Source of the DNA: Daldinia sp. FL1419
Lineage: Eukaryota; Ascomycota; Sordariomycetes; Xylariales; Hypoxylaceae
Assembly (NCBI GenBank): GCA_025201765.1
Contig: MU623359.1
Location: forward strand, 62,001-126,000
Length of the DNA stretch: 64,000 bases
Reading direction: 5' to 3'
Shown: in pieces, positions 34,662 through 44,947 of the stretch
How the letters are laid out: each line of letters begins with the position of its first letter
How positions within the stretch are numbered: the stretch's first letter is position 1
Notes under the pieces: model-generated
The model's database searches: none
What the model saw: the letters and a program-made list of their open reading frames with translations, nothing else
Told to the model about the DNA's origin: nothing
Translations under genes and position numbers: made by a program

Positions 34662-36404
34662 GACGCTTTGACTGCTTTTCAAAACCTCGGTGTCTCGAAT
34701 AAGCTCGACGCGACCGTTTAGAATGGGAATAGCGAGCTTATTTCATAGCTCGGTCTCGCAGATGACGATCGGATCCCCATCTACACGATTTTCGTAAGAC
34801 TCTGGACTACCGATCAGCAATGCTATATGACAAGGGAAGAACCTGGAATTGAAGTAAGTATTGTTCGCCAAGGCGATAGCAGATGCGTATCTTGCGCCAC
34901 CGGGGTAGGTGCAGCAATGTCTATCAAGGCCAGCGAGCCTCACTGAAACTCGGCCGAGCGTTGTAAAATGGTTTATGCATCGGAAACCCCTTCGCTAGCC
35001 TTGTGTATTGGGATGTCACTGCGGCCATTACTCAAGTAGGAACTACATATTAGGCTCTATGCCTTGGTGGCTTCATGCGGATTATGATCAGTCAAATCCA
35101 GTCAAGGATTAGTCCCTGGGGACGGTAAACGGCATGCGCCGCCATGGCGTCCCGTAATCTCGTCATCTGCGTCATTAGATCGTGGAATAATTGCACAACA
35201 CTGGCATGCCATCCATCATGTTCCCCCCCACATCTCTATCCAAGCATGGATCTCAGTTCCTATGTCATAAGTACTTTCATCGATCCGAGATCTGATATAA
35301 GGGGTAGTACAAGTTATCTCTATCAATGCAAGGACGGCTGCATCTCATGGTCATGCACCCTCGATCCGACTACCGACATAGGCCTCATTTGACTACAACT
35401 GGGTATCTACTGGCCTATTTCTAGATCGGCGGCACTACCACCGAGTCCCGCCGTACTAGTTACGGCTTTTGGAAAGGTATGGGCTGGGCTGAGGTTTTAT
35501 GAAATTACTTAAGTTACCTTTTCCCAGTATCCCATTGGATCAGAATGTCTCAGGGACAAATTACATCCTTGCCAGAAGCTGTAATAACCAACCACTGCAT
35601 CCGGACTCGAGATTGGTTGACAGGCAATCAGCCAACCAAACATCAGGGATGTCCGGCATCGTAATTATAGGATGCCTCGTCCGTGGGGGTAAATATGTTT
35701 CGCCATCAAGGGTTACGCGTATCTTGGGCACCTAAGAGAGCTTCTAATGCCCAAGATTCCAGAGCGAATAGCTACCTTACCTATACCTTAGCATCCGTGC
35801 CGTGTAAGTAGCCTATGACCCATGGACCCGTAGATTATTTCTGCCATTCTATCCTTATGCTTCTCGTTTCCACCCTATAATATCTATCACGTATAAGGGG
35901 CTCAGTAAAGATCTAGTGAGTACCTATATAGTAGGTTAGGTAGTTCTAAAAGGAAGTAAAAGGAGCGAGTGTAAGGAGCTCTAGTGGCTCGACTTACATG
36001 CGCGCTCCCCACAACGTGACAATATCATTATTCATCGAGTGTCACATTTAAATGGTAAAGCAAAATACAATATATCTATTCGCAGTAATAGTACTTAGTG
36101 AATAGCAACGACCGATATCAAAACTCCTAGTAACTAGGTACCTATCCTGCACGTCCGTAACTATCGGTTTCGCGTAAACGCCCTTGGACGGAGCAAGGCT
36201 CTTTACTTTGTTAATATTCTATTAAGTTGCTTTTCAGATGTTCTTAATTACCTGGCCATAAGACTTAATAAAACCCAATTTCACATAAAAGATTTTTAAT
36301 TTTATGAGCTCTAGTTTAGATTGTATAATCTAGGTATTAAAGGGACGACTATCTTCTAATCTTTCGATATATTGCTTAATAGCAACTAGTTATATCCAAC
36401 CAGC
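34662..36404. other. Intergenic, regulator upstream region
   Basis: About 1.7 kb upstream of the Zn2Cys6 gene. The minus frame just upstream of its start stays open for about 27 codons back to a stop, so an additional 5' exon is possible. Short open frames at 34743-34943 (-) and 35144-35735 (+) have no recognisable motif. Confidence 0.4.
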
Positions 36405-37703
36405 TTGGTCCTTGGTTGATATGATTGGATTGTAGTAGCGAAAGCGGTTGGAAGAGTCGTATTTACCTAACTTTATAACCGTATATTTACTCAACGGGTT
36501 CAAAACCGTTAGCATAGTTGGAATAAGCATTGATGGGACGTCCTGGTTGGCTTTCATTCCATTGATCCCGAACCTCAGCTATCCATTACCAGGCGGTCTT
36601 CTCAATTTCCTGGTTATTTCTTGGGATAGTGGTCTGAAAAAGCATCAGGTGATGGCTAGCACGGAAGGGGTAGACGGAGTTGTCCGAGTTTATAGCTGTA
36701 ACCGCCGCGGTAGAGAATCCTTCGTGAAGAATACCGCCTCCGGCAGTAATAAACAAGTTTTTGAAGCCATCCTATATTAGTCGCTCAGCAATCACGTTGT
36801 ATACCTACTTCAAGACCTGCCGTTGCAGCGATTCTGATTATATTTTCCTGGCATAGTAGGCCACTCTCGGCACTGCCTTGAGCAACAGAGATCTCGGGGT
36901 ATGATACATCTCCAGATTCTTCGTAGAATGCTTCGATCGCATTGAATGCTGCCAGCTGCTTTTCGACGTCTTCCGCGGATCTACAATAGGAGAAAGTCCA
37001 GAAGATAACAGGTGCCTTATCATCTAACGTCGTGTTCGTCTGGAAATTCCCAAAGTTAAATGCGAATTCAATAGGCGTTGAGCCATTGCAGTGAAAGATA
37101 CTCAGAGCAGTGAAGATATCTTCGGGTTTACCGCCTCCCCAGACGTAGTTGTGGTAGTGTCATGTATCTGGGCCTCGGACGAGGATATATATCTCGACGC
37201 TCGTAACAATACCAAAGTTGTGACCTACACTTTTCATTCCCTATAAGATATTTCTATGGCTGTCTTTGTTGGCGAGAATGATGGAACCGTCTGCTAAAAC
37301 GACGTTCGGCTGGAGGATATTGTCGCTAATCGTACCGTAACAACCTTCGTGGCGCCCACGCCCGCCGCCTAATCCAGGTCCCTGTAAATTATTTGTTAGA
37401 ATGAACCTTTTTCTACATTACTTGATGATCATTAATATCTTACCATCATACCCATGCAACCGCAAGATCCGGGTGGTGGTGACATAACCACGGCCCCAAA
37501 GATACCTATTTCATGGCCTGGTCATCGTAGAAACCACCTTGGAACCAAGCAGACTTTCCACTAGGATTAAATGTTAATATCCTTGAATTCTTCTTTAATG
37601 AATGTAGGGTCTCTGTTTCGTAGGTTGGCCGGTTTTGGGCCTGAAAAAGTCGTGATGATATCCGCCTCCTAATATATCCTGTAATTTGGTCTCTGAACTC
37701 CAA
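36405..37703 (-). pseudogene. Dead FAD-linked oxidoreductase (BBE-like)
   Basis: Read on the minus strand from about 37703, this is a damaged FAD_binding_4/BBE gene. A 62-bp intron (37443-37382, GTAAGA..ACAG) is still recognisable and joins GCMGMM to GPGLGGGRGRHEG, the family's glycine-rich FAD motif. Further conserved parts follow: DNILQPNVVLADGS, GHNFGIVTSVEI, VIFWTFSY, YPEISVAQG, STAAVTAINSD, YPFRASHHLMLFQT and the C-terminal end DSSNRFRYYNPI. Five in-frame stops interrupt it. Two stand where relatives have Trp, two read TAA where Gln fits (one between two Trp), and one is a TAG. A frame change precedes the FAD motif and another lies near the C-terminus. It belongs to the same broad family as the gene at 1446-3461 but is a different type. 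It probably was a tailoring oxidase of the neighbouring metabolite cluster. Confidence 0.8.
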
Positions 37704-38439
37704 GAAAGCTATTCTTAGTGATTAGGTAGGTAGCAATGCCTAAACACCTGTATTATATCTATATGTTTGACGTTATAGCGCCACTTCAGCCTTTAGCGAT
37801 GGAATAGCCACGTGTTGGCCCCTTTTCGCATGCATTAATATAGAGCCTCATGTTGTATTACCTACACTTGGATAACAAATACTGCCCGAGGATTCGGACG
37901 GAGTGTGGATGCCTCCCGGAGATACTCCAAGCATAGCTAAAGAGGTTAAGCATGACGGGAGGATTCCATGCTTGGTACGTTAAGAGGTCGGAAGGAAAAA
38001 TAAGCTTAACCATCCGTCAGATCTTCAGTTGGTCCTTCTGCGAGCTCCAAATTCTCTCTAACCTTTGAATCTGAGGGGTTCTTATAATGCATCAATGGAG
38101 GTTTGGTATACGATAATAGCGATATAGCTATTTTTGTTCTGGTGGCTACCTATATTATACGTTGACTGATTTAAATAGAACTCGTGAAGATAGTACTAAA
38201 TAGAAGAAAAATAGGTCTTTTGGGCGAACCAACTGGTTTTGATATATGTAGAGCTTGAGGCAACGATCAACCAGCTATTTTTCACTATGGTAGGCTTTCG
38301 AAACGCTATGACACACAATGTAACAGAAGAGACGATCTAATCCACCTATTCTTAGACGTGCGACGCCGTTCTTCGCAAATAAAGATGCGCAAGAAAATAA
38401 ATAAATAAAAATACGGTCGCCCATACGCGTACCAAATTT
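37704..38439. other. Intergenic, no gene seen
   Basis: Between the dead oxidase and the polyketide-synthase remnant. If a synthase gene once filled this side, its upstream domains are no longer recognisable: I looked for ketosynthase, acyltransferase and ketoreductase motifs on both strands and saw none. Confidence 0.45.
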
Positions 38440-38739
38440 AACGCAGCTATCAGAAATGGAATCCTTGGGCGTAATTCGACGATAGCATTTGTACAGAGTG
38501 CTATAATTAACGCATGACTGAGATGCTATTCGTTGATGTGGAGAGTATCGACCAGACAAAGTCCCTGGCTGATCTAGGCGTAGACAGTCTTGTCGCAGCC
38601 GAATTGCGCAATTGGTTTCTTCAAGCGCTGGAGACTAATATCAGTATGCTCGATTTTCTTGACCCTAGCGTAAGCATAGGTAGGCATGAGAGCCTCCAGT
38701 ATTACGGATCAAGCGTTAGCTGTAAAAGTGCCGGCTGAA
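38440..38739 (+). pseudogene. Polyketide synthase C-terminal remnant (ACP domain only)
   Basis: The segment encodes an acyl-carrier-protein domain typical of the C-terminus of fungal highly reducing polyketide synthases. The phosphopantetheine site reads LADLGVDSLVAAELRNWF, with the Ser codon at 38586-38588, followed by ISMLDFLDPSVSI. Upstream, IAFVQSAIINA is in another frame, so a frame change lies near 38513. Downstream, ITDQALAVKVPAE and a TAG stop are again in a different frame, so a second change lies near 38680. No other synthase domain is recognisable next to it. An isolated open frame of 74 codons here is therefore a relic, not a free-standing carrier protein. It marks the former 3' end of a large synthase gene on the plus strand. 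Confidence 0.82.
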
Positions 38740-39232
38740 TAGGGGTTATCTTCGTGAAATCGGTTTTGCTAGTCTTTGGCGGGTGGCGGCGACATTAGGA
38801 CGTACCTAGATCGGTGAACGCAGATGTGGCAGGTATTGTTTTGGTGCAGCGAGAGAGGGGGAAAAGAAATGAAAAAAAGGGGTAAATCTAGTTCTAATCT
38901 ACCCCTGTTACGCTCGACTACCCTGGGTTAGCTCCCCTTTTCAAGGTATGTGCTGGTTATTACATGCGAAATCTTAACATTTTCATCCCCCTTACTTAAC
39001 CTCCGGATCGTTTACTACAGGCTCATCTTCCAAGTACTCTCACTTCAAAAATTATATTTCACTGGAGGTATTCACTAGAGGTAAGCACCGAATAAAGGCT
39101 TCGGAATTATGGGGTCTACGCATCCAACGCCAAGAAATTGTATTCAAATTAGTCCTCAAATGAAGGAAAATACAAATAACAGAACTGACTGAACCAAGCA
39201 AATATACATATTCGTCGGTTGGAGTTACTCGT
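38740..39232. other. Intergenic, no gene seen
   Basis: Roughly 500 bp between the synthase remnant and the acyltransferase stop codon. It contains an AG-rich stretch near 38850-38890 and nothing recognisable as a gene. Confidence 0.45.
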
Positions 39233-40678
39233 TTAGCCAACATACTCAGTAACTTCCGCCCATTCTTTATCATTCTTCAAGTCCTCCAAATCCCTCTCAG
39301 TTAAACATACTACTATAGGCACATATCGGGATTCGTCCTCAGGTGGTAAAACATACATTACCCCGCCAAGAGGCGCCAGCTTAGGTCGTCGGATCAACGT
39401 AGGCTTTCCCAGGACACCCAAGCCGATCGTCTTGGTGGTTAGCTGGGTAACAGACGAAGATCCGACGTCAAGAGCCGGATTAAGGCCACCACCGTATACC
39501 AAACTTCCCTTATCAGGAACATTGGCCACAAATGTAGCATAACTACGCACTGCCCATTCGTTAGCCGATTGATTGAGTTCGGCTCTTAGACGTGACGCTA
39601 TAGCTGACAGCGTCAATTCTGAAGAAGCCAAGTCTCGGTACGAAAACCGGGCAAAGGCGTGATGAATCATCTGCCCCATGTATCCCGGCGGGCAGCCGAC
39701 AGCGCTGCGGACGTCGATGGATCGCACGAACTTAGACACAGCGGCAGGGTCCACGCTGCCGTTAGCTACACGCACAGAAGCCAGTCGCTTCCAGTAAAAT
39801 GCGCACAGGGCATCGTTGCTTGATATATACGACACCGAAGGATCAAATTCGTCTGTCTTCGACGCGGCTTGCTTAATCATAGAAACAGCTTTGTTGAAAA
39901 CCCGGAAGCACGCCCATCTTAGAGGCGAAGGCGAAAGCGCAGATGGTGGCGTGGGGGTAGGTGTAAACGCTGATTTCAAAAGGTAACTATGGTCTCGAAT
40001 TGGGGTTCCAGGTTCTAGTAGGGGGATGACCTTGGTCCGATCGATATTGGCTTGGTCGACATAGGCCTGAGGAATGTCCTTGCCCTGGATTGCTATCCCC
40101 AAGAGAGAAGCAAAGACGAACATCCCCGCCGTATCCATGATATTATGTTGACCGGAGAAGTTAAGGATTATACCATCCTTGATGAAGTTCGCTTGAATCG
40201 CTAACACAGGTGCGAAACCCATCTTTTCGACATCATACCCCATGGGGAAGCCGGGGAAAGGGCAAAGAATGTTTCCATCAAGTGAAGAGATGGGAGCCCC
40301 CTGCCGTACTAAATCCTCGTAAGAAGGGCAAAGACTCGTGCAGTCTTTCACATACAGGATATTGTCAACGGAAAATCCTAAGGGCAACGGTCTCGTCTCG
40401 ATCCTCCCCGAATTATCTGCCTCTTGCCCCTCATGAACCACCTGCTCGCCGAGCCATGGAATCTTGGAAACGATGCGACTGACTGCATCCTTGAGAGCGC
40501 CAACGGCGATCTCCCGAGGTATTTCAGGGCCTAGGGGACAAATAGTCAAGATGTGATTATATGTCTTAAGCTGAGGGAACTGGCTGATAACATCTTGAAA
40601 GCGGCTCGCTGTATCGCTTACAGTTTGGGCATCACCTAGCCCTAGAGCAGACTGCGGCAAGATGGGATCAGACTGCAT
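39233..40678 (-). CDS. HxxxD acyltransferase (Tri101/BAHD-like)
   Basis: One intact frame of 481 residues without introns. The catalytic HxxxD motif of the BAHD/trichothecene-3-O-acetyltransferase superfamily is at His178-Asp182 (FSGQHNIMDTAG). The second structural landmark near the C-terminus, equivalent to the DFGWG region, reads IGLGVLGKPTLIRRP. The N-terminal half contains YNHILTICPLG and the Pro-Trp motif KIPWLGEQV seen in related fungal enzymes. Members transfer acetyl or longer acyl groups from CoA to hydroxyls or amines of secondary metabolites, or detoxify them; they are usually cytosolic. No signal peptide is seen. It lies between the synthase remnant and a divergently transcribed exporter, which suggests a tailoring role in the former cluster. 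Acceptor and donor cannot be deduced. Confidence 0.85.
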   Translation of the reverse strand: MQSDPILPQSALGLGDAQTVSDTASRFQDVISQFPQLKTYNHILTICPLGPEIPREIAVGALKDAVSRIVSKIPWLGEQVVHEGQEADNSGRIETRPLPLGFSVDNILYVKDCTSLCPSYEDLVRQGAPISSLDGNILCPFPGFPMGYDVEKMGFAPVLAIQANFIKDGIILNFSGQHNIMDTAGMFVFASLLGIAIQGKDIPQAYVDQANIDRTKVIPLLEPGTPIRDHSYLLKSAFTPTPTPPSALSPSPLRWACFRVFNKAVSMIKQAASKTDEFDPSVSYISSNDALCAFYWKRLASVRVANGSVDPAAVSKFVRSIDVRSAVGCPPGYMGQMIHHAFARFSYRDLASSELTLSAIASRLRAELNQSANEWAVRSYATFVANVPDKGSLVYGGGLNPALDVGSSSVTQLTTKTIGLGVLGKPTLIRRPKLAPLGGVMYVLPPEDESRYVPIVVCLTERDLEDLKNDKEWAEVTEYVG

Positions 40679-42402
40679 TGTGAAATTATATGGTAAAGGC
40701 CGTGTGAATCAGATATACCAGTCTGCCCTCTATATTTACTCCTTTCTATATCTAAACATATTCTCCTTCGATACCCTTATATATCACGTCTTGTCCTCTT
40801 GTTTATTAATATCATCTAGTTCGATTGTCTTAAGGAACGGATCGAATAACTCCGAGATACACGTACATAACTTATCAGATCGAATATTATGTTACATTGC
40901 CTATCATTCAGAGAAATTTCTAGGTAGTGGAAAAGCTTTCTTTACTGATCCGCTAGGTGTTACTCTCACGCATGCTTAACATCCTTCGGTCATAGCTCTC
41001 CATGTCATCATAAGATGAACAGTCTTGCATAGGACATTGAACTTGAGTATAACTCCTAGATCTTCGTGATGGGGTCTTCAGAAAGCAACCAAGCCAATAG
41101 CCCGAATGTCCGTAGGTGTCACCCCCCATCAGTAGCACCATCACATACCAAACAGTTGCATTTTCGACGGACATAGTTCTTAAATGTGTGGGTCATAATC
41201 TAACAGAGTATGTAAATCTTTCTAACTCAGAGTTTGAATTAACCCTACCCTTAACGTAGGATAAGCCATAGAAAATTTTGATCGTCGAGTCCGAGAAGAC
41301 TTTCAGCAGGTACGTAATAGGGACAATTTATCGCACAGAGGCCAGATCGAGAAGTTACATAGGCACCTATAGATGACAATTGCAATTATCCTCAAGATAA
41401 TTTAACAAAGATTTCTTATTCATCAGTCATATCGAGCACTAGGGCTACCTGGAGGAAAACAGCGCATACGAGGACAACCAAAATGAATATACCACACACA
41501 TGACGTACGGTCTTTCATATCTCAGTTTATACACTACTCTAATCAAGTTATATTTTTACTGTCAGGCCTGGCAAATCAGTAAACTAGGTAGTATCGTTTG
41601 TCTTAGATAAGTAGCCTTGTCTATGCACTTGAAAGCGCAGGATATAGCCCAGCCAGTTGCCACAACCGCGTGTTGGCATACTTGTAAAACCCCTTTGACG
41701 ATAGATGTCTATTATCCATGTGGGTAAAATAGCCGCTGGATCGTAGTCATATCCAGTGATCTGTTGGAGTAACAAAGCCCGAATGTTACGGAGGTTGCCG
41801 AAGCTACATAGCTATATAAACTCCGAACTCTCTACCACTAATGTCGGGACTTGAACAGTGGCGTGGTTGTGTGCATCGGAGTGGAACCTAGGAAATAGAC
41901 ATCAAAGCCACTTACCAGTTAGGCGATAGTATGCTATTGGTAAACAATGGGAAATGATATATCGAAAAGCCATCCCAACGTTGTGTTAGCCTGATTAAAG
42001 ACTTTCGTGTAACTAAAAAAGAAAAAAAAAGAGGAACAAGCCACAATCCCAAACGGAACCTCGGGGCGATTTATGACCCCGTCTCCCTAGCATCCTCGTA
42101 CTCGTAGTGACCCAGATAAGCGCGTGGGAATGAATACATGATACAGGAACATGTGCAATATAGGCAGGTATGTACATAGCTACTTCGTAAAAGCAGCTGG
42201 TTTGACGAATCTAAGAGAGTTTTCATTTCTTTCCCAGACTCTATCTTAATACGCTGCTTGCCATACCTAAACCATCACCCAGAGGCGGAATGTTAGCAGG
42301 CATTCTTAACTTCAAAGAATTGCCCACTAGTCATTGAGACGGCTCCGATACAGAACCAAAAATAAGACGAAATTCGCAGCTCTGCTATTTGCGTCAAATA
42401 AA
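40679..42402. other. Divergent promoter region, acyltransferase and exporter
   Basis: About 1.7 kb that should contain the promoters of the acyltransferase (-) and the MFS exporter (+). I saw no convincing gene. A tRNA-like stretch near 41870-41940 (-) was examined and rejected. Open frames here are short and motif-free. Confidence 0.45.
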
Positions 42403-44690
42403 ATGGGTGTTCTAGAGTCTAGCGGCAGGCTCAGCTCTGATTCGGAAGAACATAAGCAGGTGTCTGATGCACCCCAACTGATACCAACTCCAACCGCTGC
42501 GGCATCACTACGTACCCATTCATCCCAAACTCACGAAGAGTCTCATGAGAAGGCTTCTATAGATAGTGCATCTGCCAAGGAACAGGGCTTGAGTAGGGCA
42601 TCCCAAGAGAAGCCCTCGCCTAAGATCAATTCCGAAGAGCAAACCATCGCCGACGTCGAGTCTGCGAAAAATGAACTGACTGCAGAGCCCCCACCAAAGG
42701 AAAATGAAAAGAAAGATTCCGACGATGAGTATGTCAAGGGACCCAAGTTGTATTTGATCATGATGTCGACTACAATGGTTTATTTCCTCATCATGCTGGA
42801 CAATACCATCCTGGCCACAGTACGCAATACTATTATTTCAGTCTCCAAGTTGCAACTCGTGCTAACCAAGTCCAACAGGCCATTCCTTATATCACCGACG
42901 AATTCCACTCTCTGCTAGACGTCGGATGGTACAGCAGTGCATATCAGTTATCATGTTCAGCACTGCAGCCCTTCGGCGGAAAGATATACACCAAGTTTAA
43001 CTCCAAGGTAGGGTTATCCCCAAACGAAGAGTTAGAAATTTGTTGCCTAACATTGTTCTTCAAGTGGGCTTTTATAGTTTACTTTATACTCTTCGAAGTT
43101 GGTTCCGCCGTTTGTGGCGCCGCTTCGTCGTCGACTATGCTAATTGGAGGGAGAGCGATCGCCGGGGTGGGTGGCTCGGGGCTATTGAACGGCACTCTTA
43201 TTATTATGAGCTCGTGCATTCCGCCACAACGCCAACCAGGTATTACACAGGATCTCTTGCCTATTTTGGAAATATTGGCTAACACATCCCGAAAGCTCTG
43301 GTCGGTAGTTTAATGAGTCGTAAGTAAATTGATCCCCGATACGGGAAGTCGGTATAACTAATTTGTCTCATTTCTTCACAGTTGGCCAGTTGGGTATCGC
43401 ATTTGGACCACTCATTGGCGGTGCCTTTACGGAATACGTAACATGGAGATGGTGTAAGTCGCATTCTCAACCATGGCCAGTCGACTTGGTTTATTTATTA
43501 ACATAGACAGGTTTCTATATCAATCTTCCCGTTGGCGGCGTTGTAGCCGTAATAATCGCTTTGACCCAAATTCCAGACCACATCGCCAAGCCGAAAGTGC
43601 GCGACGCCTTTAAGAATGGAATTATCCAGTTCGACCTGCCAGGCTTTGCGCTCTTCGCACCATCTGCCATAATGCTCTTTCTTGCGATGCAATACGGAGG
43701 AAATGAGTTCCGGTGGGATAGCTCCCAGGTTATCGGATTGTTTTGTGGCTCAGGTGCCACTTTCATCGTGTGGTTGATCTGGGAGTGGTACCAGGGCGTC
43801 AACGCCATGGTCCCGCTGTCGATGATGAAAAAGCGTGTCATGTGGGCTAGTTGCATATCTGCACTGTTCTTAAGCGGAACAATGTTCATAACAGTCTACT
43901 ATTTGCCCATGTACTTCCAGACCGTTCGCGCTACTTCGCCTTTTAAGAGCGGCGTTGACGTTCTCCCTAATATTTTGTCGCAGATGGTTTTCGGAATTAT
44001 AGGAGGGAACTTGAGTAAGCTAAATACCTACATAAAGCGACGATGCCATAAATCTTAACAGATATATAGTCCAAAGGGTCGGTTATTTCCCGCCGTTCGT
44101 ACTCCTGGGCGCCGTGCTTAATGCTACAGGCTGCGGTCTTCTAGCACTCCTCTCTCCTCACACGCCTACAGGACAATGGGCCGGATATCAAATCCTCTTC
44201 GGCGCTGGTCGTGGGTTTGCCATATCAATTGTATGTTCACAAGAGCCTTAAGCCCAGAGGAGTCAGACAATTAACTTACCTTTCATCCTTCTAGCCCTTT
44301 CTTGCTGTACAAAATCAGCTTCAGAAAAATCTTATCCCCGCGGCTATGTCAACGCTTGTATTTCTACAAAACATCAGTGCCGCCGTTATGACCGTCATTT
44401 CGCAGACTATTCTAACCAATAGTTTAATTGAAATCATCCCACAAGATGCGCCCGGGGTTAATCCCCAGGTTGTTATCAACACAGGTACGACAGCATCAGC
44501 ACTAGCTCAAGCCGTGGGTCAACAAGACTTACCCGGCGTTTTATGGGCCTATGCACATTCTTTGCGACGTATTTGGTACTTTGCTGCCGGTCTTGCCGTG
44601 CCTCCGTTCGTTACCGGTTGGTACATAGGTTGGACTAATATCAAAGTGAAAGCTAAGACGGAAAAGAAAACCGAGATATCGGAAGAGTGA
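42403..44690 (+). CDS. DHA2-family MFS drug/toxin exporter
   Basis: Eight predicted exons: 42403-42819, 42879-43007, 43065-43239, 43296-43319, 43382-43453, 43511-44014, 44070-44230 and 44295-44690, giving 625 residues; introns 55-64 bp. Exon 4 is only 24 nt. The ATG at 42403 (AAAATGG context) is chosen; the frame extends upstream without an earlier ATG. A soluble Ser/Glu/Lys-rich N-terminus of about 120 residues precedes about 14 membrane helices. Family motifs include LIMLDNTILATAIPYITDEF, DVGWYSSAYQL, GGRAIAGVGGSGLLNG and GQLGIAFGPLIGGAF. DHA2 transporters use the proton gradient to expel drugs or self-made metabolites (aflatoxin- and trichothecene-cluster pumps are examples). Its place in the decayed cluster suggests former export of the product. 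All exons are open, so it looks functional. Confidence 0.87.
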
Positions 44691-44947
44691 TTCCTTCCTC
44701 TCACGTCGGCCACGCATGAAAGGACAGAGGTAGACATGGTTATTATAGGATATTTGATATTATGGGCTCTCGTAGAATAGTAGTTATCGTAGCTAATTAT
44801 GTAGTATGTTAAGAGATGAGAACTTGGGTGGTAGGTTAGGTAGGTAGTATTTACAAATTTAAAAACTTTCCCTGTTGTCCGAAATCCTTGGCTTGCAAGT
44901 ATAAGAAGTTTCATTGAGAATACGATACCACGGCCCCTGAGAAGTAC

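Noticed and set aside
36448..36780. 110-codon plus-strand frame beginning MEESYLPNF
   Set aside because: It lies antisense to the C-terminal part of the dead FAD oxidase and has no independent motif.
41865..41945. tRNA-like stretch on the minus strand (box-A-like CGCCTAACTGGTAAG and box-B-like GGTTCCACTCC)
   Set aside because: The 5' and 3' ends do not pair into an acceptor stem and the anticodon arm cannot be formed well. At best it is a decayed tRNA-derived sequence.
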